13,043 bases of DNA from Phototrophicales bacterium (GTDB taxonomy: Bacteria; Chloroflexota; Anaerolineae; Aggregatilineales; Phototrophicaceae), in NCBI GenBank assembly GCA_002794515.1, contig PGTJ01000046.1, positions 1 through 13,043 on the forward strand, read 5' to 3'. Position numbers and translations under genes: made by a program. How positions within the stretch are numbered: the stretch's first letter is position 1; the number at the start of each line of letters is the position of its first letter. The notes below the pieces were generated by a model, which was not told the origin of the DNA, searched no databases, and saw only the letters and a list, made by a program, of their open reading frames with translations. Below, one piece after another: positions 7,119 to 13,043 of this stretch.

Positions 7119-7190
7119 TACCCCCGGTGAGAATCGAACTCACGCGCAAGCCTTAGGAGTGCTCCGCTCTGTCCACTGAGCTACGGGGGC
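7119..7190 (-). tRNA. tRNA-Arg (anticodon CCT)
   Basis: Folds as a full 72-nt cloverleaf on the minus strand. The acceptor GCCCCCG (7190 inward) pairs with CGGGGGT (G1-U72 wobble), with discriminator A at 7119. The D arm is GCTC/GAGC and the T arm GTGAG-TTCGATT-CTCAC. The anticodon loop CTCCTAA gives CCT at positions 34-36, reading AGG codons. Variable loop of 4 nt; no encoded CCA. The base of the anticodon loop shows an A31-G39 mismatch and the stem otherwise has one G-U pair. It is transcribed leftward toward the copper operon, with no clear terminator between them. Confidence 0.93.
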
Positions 7191-7203
7191 ATGACCGAAT
7201 ATC

Positions 7204-7232
7204 AGCATAGCAAATTTACGCCTGTTTTGCAA
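7204..7232 (-). promoter_or_regulatory. Promoter of tRNA-Arg
   Basis: Minus strand: -35 TTGCAA (7232-7227, 4 of 6), 17-nt spacer, -10 TATGCT (7209-7204, 4 of 6). The -10 ends 13 nt before the mature tRNA 5' end. Its -35 lies inside an 8-bp inverted repeat shared with the facing tRNA-Val promoter. Confidence 0.5.
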
Positions 7233-7248
7233 TTGTCATGAACACCAC

Positions 7249-7276
7249 TTGCAAAATACCCCGATTGCGATATAAT
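7249..7276 (+). promoter_or_regulatory. Promoter of tRNA-Val
   Basis: -35 TTGCAA (7249-7254), 16-nt spacer, perfect -10 TATAAT (7271-7276), 11 nt before the mature 5' end of tRNA-Val. Confidence 0.6.
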
Positions 7277-7287
7277 AATAAACACAT

Positions 7288-7363
7288 GGGCAATTAGCTC
7301 AGTTGGCAGAGCGTCTCGTTGACGTCGAGAAGGTCATAGGTTCGAGTCCTGTATTGCCCACCA
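7288..7363 (+). tRNA. tRNA-Val (anticodon GAC)
   Basis: Complete cloverleaf: acceptor GGGCAAT/ATTGCCC, D arm GCTC/GAGC, anticodon stem TCTCG/CGAGA around loop TTGACGT (anticodon GAC, reads GTC/GTT), 5-nt variable loop, T arm ATAGG-TTCGAGT-CCTGT, discriminator A at 7360 and encoded CCA at 7361-7363. Position 37 is G, where A is usual in valine tRNAs. A rho-independent terminator follows 10 nt downstream. Confidence 0.95.
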
Positions 7364-7373
7364 ACTCATCAAG

Positions 7374-7399
7374 AACACGGCTGAATGGTCGTGTTTTTT
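7374..7399 (+). terminator. Intrinsic terminator of tRNA-Val
   Basis: Stem AACACG (7374-7379) pairs with CGTGTT (7390-7395) around a 10-nt loop and is followed by four more T (7396-7399), directly after the tRNA 3' end. Confidence 0.7.
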
Positions 7400-7457
7400 G
7401 ATTCGGCATCCAATCGATATAAATTGCTACGAACATCGTTATAAGTCGGTCATAATG

Positions 7458-7487
7458 TTGGCAAGTTCGCCGCTATCGATGTTAAAT
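7458..7487 (+). promoter_or_regulatory. Possible promoter of the LysM protein gene
   Basis: TTGGCA (7458-7463, 5 of 6 to the -35 consensus), 18-nt spacer, TTAAAT (7482-7487, 4 of 6). This is the best pair in the 136-bp gap between the tRNA-Val terminator and the gene start, but the -10 is weak. Confidence 0.3.
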
Positions 7488-7535
7488 CGTTGTAATATCA
7501 AAATAAGCATCATAGATTTCGGGAGGATTGCCCGC

Positions 7536-8192
7536 ATGAAAAAGTGGATTTACATCGGTTTAGTCGTATCATTATTCATCATCGTGTTGCCGATATCGGC
7601 ACAATCGGGATACACCAATGGCGACCGCGTATTCGCCTATTGCAATCCCAATAATATCGAGATTTATGGGGTCACACCAGAAGAGACTGGTTTTTCGTTA
7701 GCCGTATTTTCATATGCCACCTTATATGCGCGAGGGGCAGGACAGGTATCGGCACAAACCCCGATGGGGCAGGTCGTCCTCAGCTACGATTTGCAGGGCA
7801 ATTTTCGTGTACAATGGTTTGGCGGTCCCTATTTTGCTACGGGCAACGATACCTTCACCAAGACATTCTCTTGCCCAATGCCGATATTCGTGGCTGTGCC
7901 AGTGCCTGTGTCTCCGCCAACGACCAACCCCACACCGACCGCACCAACCCAACAAAACATCATCGCCCAACAGACCATCACCTATAATGGCACAACGGTG
8001 AATCAGACGGTGACGCTGACCACAGGCACAACCCAAACTTGTGCCAGAGGCTCTCAGTATGTTGTGCGTCGTGGCGATACGCTCTTCCGCATTTCGCGTC
8101 GATGTGGTGTGACGGTGGATGCGTTGGTACAAGCCAATCATATCGCCAACCGTAACCTGATTTATGTCGGACAAGTGTTAATCATCCCATAA
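7536..8192 (+). CDS. Secreted LysM-domain protein
   Basis: A 218-residue protein starting at ATG 7536, chosen because GGGAGG (7521-7526) lies 9 nt upstream and a textbook signal peptide begins there (MKKW, hydrophobic core, ISA|QS near residue 22); the frame is open further upstream but without these. The mature region (23-115) is beta-rich and unrecognised, with Cys36 and Cys113 that could pair. A P/T-rich linker (120-140) and a Thr-rich stretch follow. One LysM domain closes the protein (residues 175-218, YVVRRGDTLFRIS...LIYVGQVLIIP). LysM binds N-acetylglucosamine-containing glycans such as peptidoglycan, so the protein is probably exported and held at the envelope. No catalytic hydrolase domain is seen. 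It is monocistronic and convergent with the BTAD regulator. The LysM call is strong; the function of the N-terminal domain is unknown. Confidence 0.9.
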   Translation: MKKWIYIGLVVSLFIIVLPISAQSGYTNGDRVFAYCNPNNIEIYGVTPEETGFSLAVFSYATLYARGAGQVSAQTPMGQVVLSYDLQGNFRVQWFGGPYFATGNDTFTKTFSCPMPIFVAVPVPVSPPTTNPTPTAPTQQNIIAQQTITYNGTTVNQTVTLTTGTTQTCARGSQYVVRRGDTLFRISRRCGVTVDALVQANHIANRNLIYVGQVLIIP

Positions 8193-8199
8193 ATGTGAC

Positions 8200-8221
8200 A
8201 GGCGGGGAAGTTATCCCGCCT
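8200..8221. terminator. Hairpin between convergent genes (possible bidirectional terminator)
   Basis: AGGCGGG (8200-8206) pairs with CCCGCCT (8215-8221), a 7-bp GC-rich stem with an 8-nt loop, filling the 30 bp between the LysM stop and the BTAD-regulator stop. Neither strand has a T tract after the stem, so intrinsic termination is doubtful. Confidence 0.4.
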
Positions 8222-8222
8222 A

Positions 8223-11200
8223 TCATCGTATCAAACGGTCTAATAATGCCTGTGCGATTTGTAATGTCTCATCGATGGACATATTTTTGCCCCGTTCTAG
8301 GGCGTGTTTGTGAACTTTATCCATATTGTTTAGGGTATTATCACGCCATGCCTGTTGATAGGTGTTATAAACCCTATGATAGTTTTGTATATAAGCATCT
8401 ATCCCACCGATGAGCAATGCACACATCTCTGGTGATTCGTCACGGTCAAACATCCAGTGAGATAAGAATAACACGGCGTTGATGATATAGTATGATAGGT
8501 TGGCATCGCTACTATTCAGATGGCGCAAAACGTATTGATATGTGCCATAAAATTGGGGGATATTACCCTCTATGGATGCCAATATACTCTCCCAAAAATG
8601 ATAGCGCACACGTAACATGGGCGATTGCAAATCTTTAATCACACGCCTCACTTGTTCCAGATAATAACGCAAGTCATCTATCTGTCCGATCACAAAGCAT
8701 ATCTCGCATACATCGATGAGTGCAATGGCTTCATTGAAGATGTCGCCATTATCTTGGCTCATCGAAATCGATTGCTCTAATAATTTGAAGGCTTTTTCAA
8801 AATCGCCCGTCATATAATGAATGTTGGCACTATTCAAATAATAAGTTGGCGCGAGCAACCAATAATGATTACGCTCACAAATCGCTAACCCTTCTTCTAA
8901 GATGATTTTGCTCTGTTCGATTTTGCCTATGTCTAAATATCCCAAACACAGATTGATATCGATTAGACACAGGAAGAATTCATCTTTGGCTTCGATAGCG
9001 TTATGTCGTAATTCAGATAGCTTGTGTCTGTAATCGGTTTTATCGGTTATGCGACCCGACATGAAGAAGCGCGTATAATTTATCTGGGTGGCATCGCCTA
9101 ATGTTTCGTATATCGTTAATGCTTGTTGATGCCACGCCTCTGCCAAGTCGTAATGTCCCAACGTATGGGCGCTATGTCCACCTGCCACCAACAAATCGGC
9201 ATATAACGCGGGGGGTAATTGGTCGGCGAATTGTAAGGCATGTTTGGTATGATAAAAAGGCAAATTGGCAATTTGCAAAAAGTTCCACGTCCAGCTCAGC
9301 CGACTGATAATCTTCACATATGCTTCTATCTGATTGGGCTGTGTCATCAGATAATCGAGTGTCACACGGATATTCATATCTTCTTCTTGGATATGTTGGG
9401 CGACCAGTCCTTGCTCCGATGTACGCAAGCGCTTCATGGTGCCTTCGGCAAAATGCACCATCCAATCGACCATGTTCTGTTGTGCCTGTGCCAATTCGCC
9501 GTGTTTTTCGAGTTGATAATAGGCATATTCGCGGATCGTTTCGAGCATCATGAAGCGACATGTGCCAAAGCCTGTGCGCCGAACCAAATTTTTATCGATG
9601 AGCGCATCGAGTTCATGGGCATGAGGCAATATAGATGTCACTGCTTCACGTTGCCATCCACCACGAAACACGGCTAAATGCCGAAATAGCATCGCTTGTT
9701 CTGGGGTGAGGAGCGAATAACTCCAGTCGATGGTCGAAAATAAGGTGCGCTGACGGCGGGGCATATTGCGTAAATCGGTTGTGAGCAACGATAAGCACCG
9801 ATTTAGTCCCATCTCAATTTCGGCGATACTCATGGTGCGTGTTCGTGTGACCGCCAATTCGATGGCTAAGGGTAGCCCATCCAGATGCTGACAAATGGTT
9901 TTCACTTGGGCATCTATGGCTTCGGTGCGCTCGAAATCGGTATGAATGTGGCGCAATCGCTCATAAAACAATTGGCACGATTCTTGTAGCGAGAGCATAT
10001 TGAGCTGATACACACATTCTCCATATAATTTGAGTGGTTCTCGGCTGGTGATGAGCAGATGAATGTGTGGCACATTTTCTAACCAATGGGTTATGATTGG
10101 CGTGGCATTGGTCACATGTTCAAAGTTGTCTAAAATCAACAATAATTGGTGATGATATAAGTAGCTGGTGACTTGTGCCAGTATATCATTTTCATCTGGC
10201 AAACCTAAGCCTTTGGCAATCGCAGGCAGTACATGGTCGGCGTGGGCAATATCGCTCAAATCGATAAAACACACCCCATGCCGATAGCTGTCTTGTAGCC
10301 GATAGGCGATTTCGAGCGCCAAGCGTGTTTTGCCTGCGCCGCCTGGGGCGGTGATTGTCACCAATCGGTTATCACGCATCAGCCTCCCCAATTGGTGCAG
10401 GTTATCTATTCGCCCGATGAACGATGATAGGCGTGGTGGGAGTTGATAGGCGACTCGTTGGGCGATGATGGGTGTTTGTTCGAGTTGTTGATAAAGCGCT
10501 TGCGTGTCTTGATCGGGTTCTACGCCTAATTCTTCCCATAACAAATTGCGATAATGATGATATTGGCGCAAGGCAGATGTGCGGTCTCCACATTGTTGAT
10601 ACAACCTGATAAGCATTCGTTGCATATCTTCGCGCAAGGGCGACAGAGCCAATGCGCGTCGGGCGGTCAAGATGGCTTCGCTAATCTGATTGCCCTTTTG
10701 CAAGTCTTGGATGTATAGCAAGGTTGTTTGCACAAATTGCTCATGTAATTGTTCGGCTTGGCGCAATTGCCAATCGTCAAATTCACGGGCATCATCAGCG
10801 AAGAACGATGCCATAAAATCGCCCAGATACAGGTTCAACCCCATCTCGCGTTGTAACGGCTGAGCGACTAACATCTCGAATGCGTTAGCATCGAGCCATG
10901 CTGATACACCGATGTCGGTATGTGTCACCTGTAATGCCTCGCCGAGCAACGGCTTGGCTTTGCTGATAGCCGTCCGCAGACTGCCATAGGCTTGTTTAGC
11001 AGTTTTATCGCCCCAAAATAAATCTGCCAGATGTTCACGTGGTTTCGGCTTGCCACAACGCGCCACATAGATGAGCAATGCGGTCATTTTGACGGGCAAT
11101 TCCGATGTAATATCACGCTCATCCAACAAGACGCGCACACCCCCAAGTGTGATGAGTTTTAATTCTGCCATGTCTTGATGCTCGAATAGATAATCACAAT

Positions 11201-11231
11201 ATGATTTTACCTGAATGGCGAATGATGCCAT
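8223..11231 (-). CDS. BTAD / NB-ARC-like STAND / TPR transcriptional regulator (AfsR-like)
   Basis: A 1002-residue multidomain regulator. Residues 23-115 form an OmpR-like winged helix (LKLITLGGVRVLLDERD... LFWGDKTAKQAYGSLRTAISKAK), and 116-253 the bacterial transcriptional activation domain (BTAD; YLGDFM, ALALSPLREDMQRMLIRLY, LGVEPDQDTQALY). The STAND NTPase module comes next: FIGR entry at 271-274, Walker A APGGAGKT (295-302), Walker B LLLILDNF (363-370), sensor LLITSRE (392-398), and GLPLAIELA. From about 600 to the end it is helical, TPR-like. Such proteins sense a signal through the TPR/STAND part and activate target promoters by the SARP-type N-terminus. The start at ATG 11231 has GAGG 4 nt upstream; ATG 11171 (MAELKLITLGG) matches the family N-terminus better and may be the true start. 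A 21-bp palindrome lies 69 nt upstream. Targets unknown; the neighbouring kinase-ATPase gene is of a similar signalling type. Confidence 0.9.
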   Translation of the reverse strand: MASFAIQVKSYCDYLFEHQDMAELKLITLGGVRVLLDERDITSELPVKMTALLIYVARCGKPKPREHLADLFWGDKTAKQAYGSLRTAISKAKPLLGEALQVTHTDIGVSAWLDANAFEMLVAQPLQREMGLNLYLGDFMASFFADDAREFDDWQLRQAEQLHEQFVQTTLLYIQDLQKGNQISEAILTARRALALSPLREDMQRMLIRLYQQCGDRTSALRQYHHYRNLLWEELGVEPDQDTQALYQQLEQTPIIAQRVAYQLPPRLSSFIGRIDNLHQLGRLMRDNRLVTITAPGGAGKTRLALEIAYRLQDSYRHGVCFIDLSDIAHADHVLPAIAKGLGLPDENDILAQVTSYLYHHQLLLILDNFEHVTNATPIITHWLENVPHIHLLITSREPLKLYGECVYQLNMLSLQESCQLFYERLRHIHTDFERTEAIDAQVKTICQHLDGLPLAIELAVTRTRTMSIAEIEMGLNRCLSLLTTDLRNMPRRQRTLFSTIDWSYSLLTPEQAMLFRHLAVFRGGWQREAVTSILPHAHELDALIDKNLVRRTGFGTCRFMMLETIREYAYYQLEKHGELAQAQQNMVDWMVHFAEGTMKRLRTSEQGLVAQHIQEEDMNIRVTLDYLMTQPNQIEAYVKIISRLSWTWNFLQIANLPFYHTKHALQFADQLPPALYADLLVAGGHSAHTLGHYDLAEAWHQQALTIYETLGDATQINYTRFFMSGRITDKTDYRHKLSELRHNAIEAKDEFFLCLIDINLCLGYLDIGKIEQSKIILEEGLAICERNHYWLLAPTYYLNSANIHYMTGDFEKAFKLLEQSISMSQDNGDIFNEAIALIDVCEICFVIGQIDDLRYYLEQVRRVIKDLQSPMLRVRYHFWESILASIEGNIPQFYGTYQYVLRHLNSSDANLSYYIINAVLFLSHWMFDRDESPEMCALLIGGIDAYIQNYHRVYNTYQQAWRDNTLNNMDKVHKHALERGKNMSIDETLQIAQALLDRLIR

Positions 11232-11299
11232 TTTGCCTCATTTATGGCTAACCAGTTGGGAAAGCCTACCAAGTGGATTACTCTTGCCACAATGTTGAG

Positions 11300-11320
11300 G
11301 TGTATAATTCGATTATACAC
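11300..11320. promoter_or_regulatory. 21-bp near-perfect palindrome upstream of the BTAD regulator
   Basis: Arms GTGTATAAT (11300-11308) and ATTATACAC (11312-11320) are exact inverse complements around TCG. Each arm holds a TATAAT; the minus-strand copy (11317-11312) could be the -10 of the BTAD gene, though no good -35 is present. It lies between the moaB stop (11336) and the regulator start (11231), both on minus. No T tract follows, so a dimeric-repressor or activator site is a better reading than a terminator. Confidence 0.55.
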
Positions 11321-11335
11321 GATATAACCGCTTGA

Positions 11336-11878
11336 TTATGCTTTTCGTACCACTTCCCATGCCAGATGATTGATTTCGGGCAGGATGAGTTTTTCAAATG
11401 CCACCTGCACGGCGTTGGGGCTACCGGGCATAGCGAACACCAATGTGCCTTTATACACACCTGCCGTTGCGCGGCTCAGCATCGCCGCCGCCCCGACTTC
11501 GGCATAACTCAACATGCGAAACAATTCGCCAAAGCCCATCAACGGCTTTTCTAACTTTTTGCTGATGACATCATAGGTGGTATCTCGTGGGGCGATGCCC
11601 GTCCCGCCGTTGAATAACACCAATCGCACATCGGGCATGGCGCATAATTCATCTAGCACAGCCGATACTTGGTCGGGTTCGTCTTTGATCAGTCGATATG
11701 CAACGGCGATATGCCCTGTTTGTGCCAGTCGCTCTTCTAAATAATGCTTATTCACATCTGTTTCGGGGGTGCGTGTATCGCTGACGGTGACAATCGCCAC
11801 ACCCACCGCATTATGCCCCGCCTTTTGCCGATGTTCTTCTGCGCCCATTTCGCACATCCTTTGGTTATGTTGCGCCAT
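11336..11878 (-). CDS. moaB: MoaB/MogA-type molybdopterin adenylyltransferase
   Basis: A 180-residue protein (170 with the alternative start) of the MoCF-binding fold. Seen: VAIVTVSDTRTPETD (substrate-loop strand), FNGGTGIAPRDTTYD (the conserved GGTG nucleotide/molybdopterin site) and MPGSPNAV (PGSP loop), in family order and spacing. The family activates molybdopterin with ATP to give adenylyl-molybdopterin, the precursor for molybdate insertion, in the cytosol. No other molybdenum-cofactor gene is in the window. Two starts are possible: ATG 11878, and ATG 11848 (MGAEEHRQ), which has AAAGG 9 nt upstream and matches the usual N-terminus better. Its own upstream DNA has been split from the divergent kinase gene by the element at 11910-12086. 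Whether it is MoaB or MogA cannot be settled here. Confidence 0.9.
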   Translation of the reverse strand: MAQHNQRMCEMGAEEHRQKAGHNAVGVAIVTVSDTRTPETDVNKHYLEERLAQTGHIAVAYRLIKDEPDQVSAVLDELCAMPDVRLVLFNGGTGIAPRDTTYDVISKKLEKPLMGFGELFRMLSYAEVGAAAMLSRATAGVYKGTLVFAMPGSPNAVQVAFEKLILPEINHLAWEVVRKA

Positions 11879-11890
11879 ATGACTACCCTG

Positions 11891-11896
11891 ATTATA
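11891..11896 (-). promoter_or_regulatory. Possible -10 box of moaB
   Basis: Minus-strand TATAAT, 12 nt before ATG 11878 and 42 nt before ATG 11848. It fits the later start better, since the predicted RNA would begin near 11884. The matching -35 position falls in the left terminal repeat of the inserted element and is poor. Confidence 0.35.
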
Positions 11897-11899
11897 CTA

Positions 11900-11909
11900 T
11901 ATAGAACAA
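11900..11909. repeat. Left copy of 10-bp target-site duplication TATAGAACAA
   Basis: Identical and in the same orientation as 12087-12096, immediately outside the terminal inverted repeats of the 177-bp element. Confidence 0.75.
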
Positions 11910-12002
11910 CCTTGATTGCTAATTATGCAAGATGCTAATCGCCATAAAGCACACGAAAGGTGCTATAGGTGGTGCGCCCACGCCACAAAATCAGGCAAAA
12001 TG

Positions 12003-12022
12003 AGCCCCTTCAGTGGGCTTTT
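12003..12022 (+). terminator. Terminator-like hairpin inside the MITE-like element
   Basis: AGCCC (12003-12007) pairs with GGGCT (12015-12019), followed by TTT and preceded by AAAA; short stem, short T tract. It would cut off plus-strand transcripts entering the kinase gene from the left. Confidence 0.35.
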
Positions 12023-12034
12023 AGAATAAAAATA

Positions 12035-12057
12035 GCCATCGGCTTTGAGCCGATGGC
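12035..12057. repeat. 10-bp perfect hairpin inside the MITE-like element
   Basis: GCCATCGGCT (12035-12044) and AGCCGATGGC (12048-12057) around loop TTG. This is the strongest secondary structure in the element, 14 bp from its right terminal repeat. Confidence 0.6.
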
Positions 12058-12086
12058 GAGCGAAATAGCACAATTAGCAATCAAGG

Positions 12087-12096
12087 TATAGAACAA
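12087..12096. repeat. Right copy of 10-bp target-site duplication TATAGAACAA
   Basis: Exact direct repeat of 11900-11909, directly outside the right terminal inverted repeat. Confidence 0.75.
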
Positions 12097-12121
12097 ATTG
12101 CGTATGCAAAAGGATATCCAA

Positions 12122-13043
12122 ATGCAAACCATTGCCAATCGCTATCAACTCATCACCACTGTCGGGCAGGGGAATATGGGGGCAGTCTACCGATGTGTTG
12201 ATAAACTCACGAGTGAGACAGTGGCGCTCAAGCGGGTATTGATTGGCAAAGATTTGGGATTTTCTGCCACGGTTAGCCAAAATACCAATGCTCGCACGGC
12301 GCTGATTCAAGAATTCAAGATGCTCGCCACCCTTCGTCATCCGAACATCATCAGTGTTTTGGATTATGGGTTTGATGCTGACCGTGTGCCATTCTTCACC
12401 ATGAATTGGCTCGATAACGCCGATTATTTTGTCACCGCATGTCAGAAAGTCTCGATGGAAGACAAACTCGACCTCATTACACAGGTGCTACAGGCACTGG
12501 TCTATTTGCATCGGCGGGGCATTATCCACCGCGACATCAAGCCGACCAATGTGCTGGTGCAAAATGGACAGGTCAAATTACTCGATTTTGGACTGGCAAC
12601 AGGCGATACCGCCTCACCATCGGATGAGGGTGTTGTTGGGACATTGCAATATATCGCCCCAGAAATTTTACGTGGGGATGGTGCGACTTTTTCATCAGAT
12701 CTGTATTCTGTCGGACTAATGCTCTACGAGGTCTTTGCACACACGTTCCCTTATCCATCACAGACCGTCACCCAATTGATTTTCGATATTATCAACACAC
12801 CTATTGATACAACAACATTAGATGTATCAACAGAACTGCAAACCCTCATCGCCCAGTTGCTCGAAAAATTGCCCCAAGACCGCCCGCCTAGTGCCGAGTC
12901 GGTGTTGGAACAAATATACAATATGCGTGGCATTCAGCTCTCATCTGAATCGGATTCTGTGCGCGATAGTTTTTTGCAAGCGGCAACCTTTTTGGGCAGA
13001 GAGACCGAATTCAATATGCTTACTCGTGCTTTGGATGAGGTTC
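12122..13043 (+). CDS. Ser/Thr protein kinase joined to an AAA-type ATPase region (3' end outside window)
   Basis: An open frame of 307 codons from ATG 12122 to the window edge. SD AGGA (12111-12114) lies 7 nt upstream. The kinase is complete in its catalytic residues: glycine loop GQGNMG (15-20), Lys37 in VALKRV, helix-C Glu64, catalytic HRDIKPTN (136-143), DFG 155-157, APE 179-181, and SSDLYSVG in subdomain IX. This is a PknB-like (Hanks-type) kinase. No membrane helix follows; instead residues from about 291 read FLGRETEFNMLTRALDE, the usual entry of an AAA_16-type ATPase, so the full protein is probably a kinase-ATPase(-TPR) signalling protein. The region before the catalytic loop (residues 100-112) looks degenerate but not broken. 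It is divergent from moaB, with the MITE-like element between them, so its upstream control may have been altered. Confidence 0.92.
   Translation, partial: MQTIANRYQLITTVGQGNMGAVYRCVDKLTSETVALKRVLIGKDLGFSATVSQNTNARTALIQEFKMLATLRHPNIISVLDYGFDADRVPFFTMNWLDNADYFVTACQKVSMEDKLDLITQVLQALVYLHRRGIIHRDIKPTNVLVQNGQVKLLDFGLATGDTASPSDEGVVGTLQYIAPEILRGDGATFSSDLYSVGLMLYEVFAHTFPYPSQTVTQLIFDIINTPIDTTTLDVSTELQTLIAQLLEKLPQDRPPSAESVLEQIYNMRGIQLSSESDSVRDSFLQAATFLGRETEFNMLTRALDEV

Larger units (their letters stand above)
11910..12086. mobile_element. MITE-like element (177 bp) with 15-bp terminal inverted repeats
   Basis: The left end CCTTGATTGCTAATT (11910-11924) and right end AATTAGCAATCAAGG (12072-12086) are exact inverse complements, and the match runs to 18 of 19 when extended inward (one mismatch, then TGC). 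The element is flanked on both sides by the direct repeat TATAGAACAA, as a transposition target duplication would be. It has no ORF, so it would move by a transposase in trans. Inside are several hairpins: AGCAC/GTGCT near 11948-11964, AGCCC/GGGCT at 12003-12019, and a 10-bp stem at 12035-12057. It lies in the divergent gap between moaB and the kinase. A structured RNA is the main alternative, but that would not explain the flanking direct repeats. The parent family is not identified. Confidence 0.75.

Noticed and set aside
7722..8174. 150-residue open frame antisense to the LysM gene
   Set aside because: His/Arg-rich composition typical of an antisense shadow; the sense LysM protein has a signal peptide, SD and domain.
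11300..11320. Terminator of moaB
   Set aside because: The palindrome is AT-rich with a 3-nt loop and no T tract follows in the moaB direction.
11940..11990. Small ncRNA gene made of the hairpins AGCAC/GTGCT and GTGG/CCAC
   Set aside because: The stems are only 4-5 bp and no promoter precedes them; the whole stretch is better explained as the interior of the MITE-like element.
12573..12933. Two roughly 60-residue frames antisense to the kinase, and two plus-strand frames at 12429-12719
   Set aside because: They overlap the complete kinase catalytic motifs in another frame; the kinase has the SD and the conserved residues.
1..13043. CRISPR array, rRNA, integrase or full insertion sequence
   Set aside because: No regularly spaced repeats, rRNA-like sequence, or transposase/integrase ORF was seen on either strand.

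Overview
The window looks like a chromosomal segment of a bacterium, most likely a member of the Chloroflexota (Anaerolineae-like). This is an inference from gene content and not from a marker gene. The supporting content is a BTAD/STAND/TPR giant regulator, a Ser/Thr kinase running into an AAA-type ATPase, a CopC-CopD fusion with a cytochrome-c-like tail, proteins with P/T-rich linkers, and E. coli-like promoters with readable Shine-Dalgarno sites. Sampled lines of the core genes have moderate GC, while sampled lines of the 1.0-2.6 kb segment fall to roughly 32-48%.

Left part (1-2582, plus strand). The 3' part of an ArsR-type winged-helix regulator is followed by a two-gene module: an AAA_21/OLD-like ATPase and a DUF4276-type TOPRIM protein, an arrangement resembling phage-defence ATPase/TOPRIM pairs. 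Both genes are broken. The ATPase has one in-frame TAA with all ATPase motifs otherwise intact. The TOPRIM gene has a frameshift and loses its C-terminal half 2 bp before the next gene. I read this as a decaying, probably acquired module.

Middle part (2585-7087, minus strand). This is one apparent operon read right to left: a strong promoter with an inverted repeat over the predicted transcription start, a 64-residue membrane protein, a 746-residue CopC-CopD copper protein whose C-terminal cytochrome c domain has lost its haem motif, a TIR-like single-pass membrane protein, and an FAD-dependent monooxygenase (4-bp overlap with the TIR gene). Copper handling, a TIR membrane protein and a flavin oxidoreductase are therefore linked in expression, although their functional link is unknown.

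Centre (7119-7399). Two divergent tRNA genes, Arg(CCT) on minus and Val(GAC) on plus, have facing promoters whose -35 boxes form an inverted repeat. A terminator follows tRNA-Val.

Right part (7536-13043). A secreted LysM protein (plus) converges on a 1002-residue BTAD-NB-ARC-TPR transcriptional regulator (minus). A near-perfect 21-bp palindrome lies upstream of the regulator. Next come moaB (minus) and, divergently, a Ser/Thr protein kinase (plus) that runs off the right edge. Between moaB and the kinase sits a 177-bp element with 15-bp terminal inverted repeats and a 10-bp flanking direct repeat, the structure expected of a MITE. Removing it restores a compact divergent intergenic region of about 56 bp.
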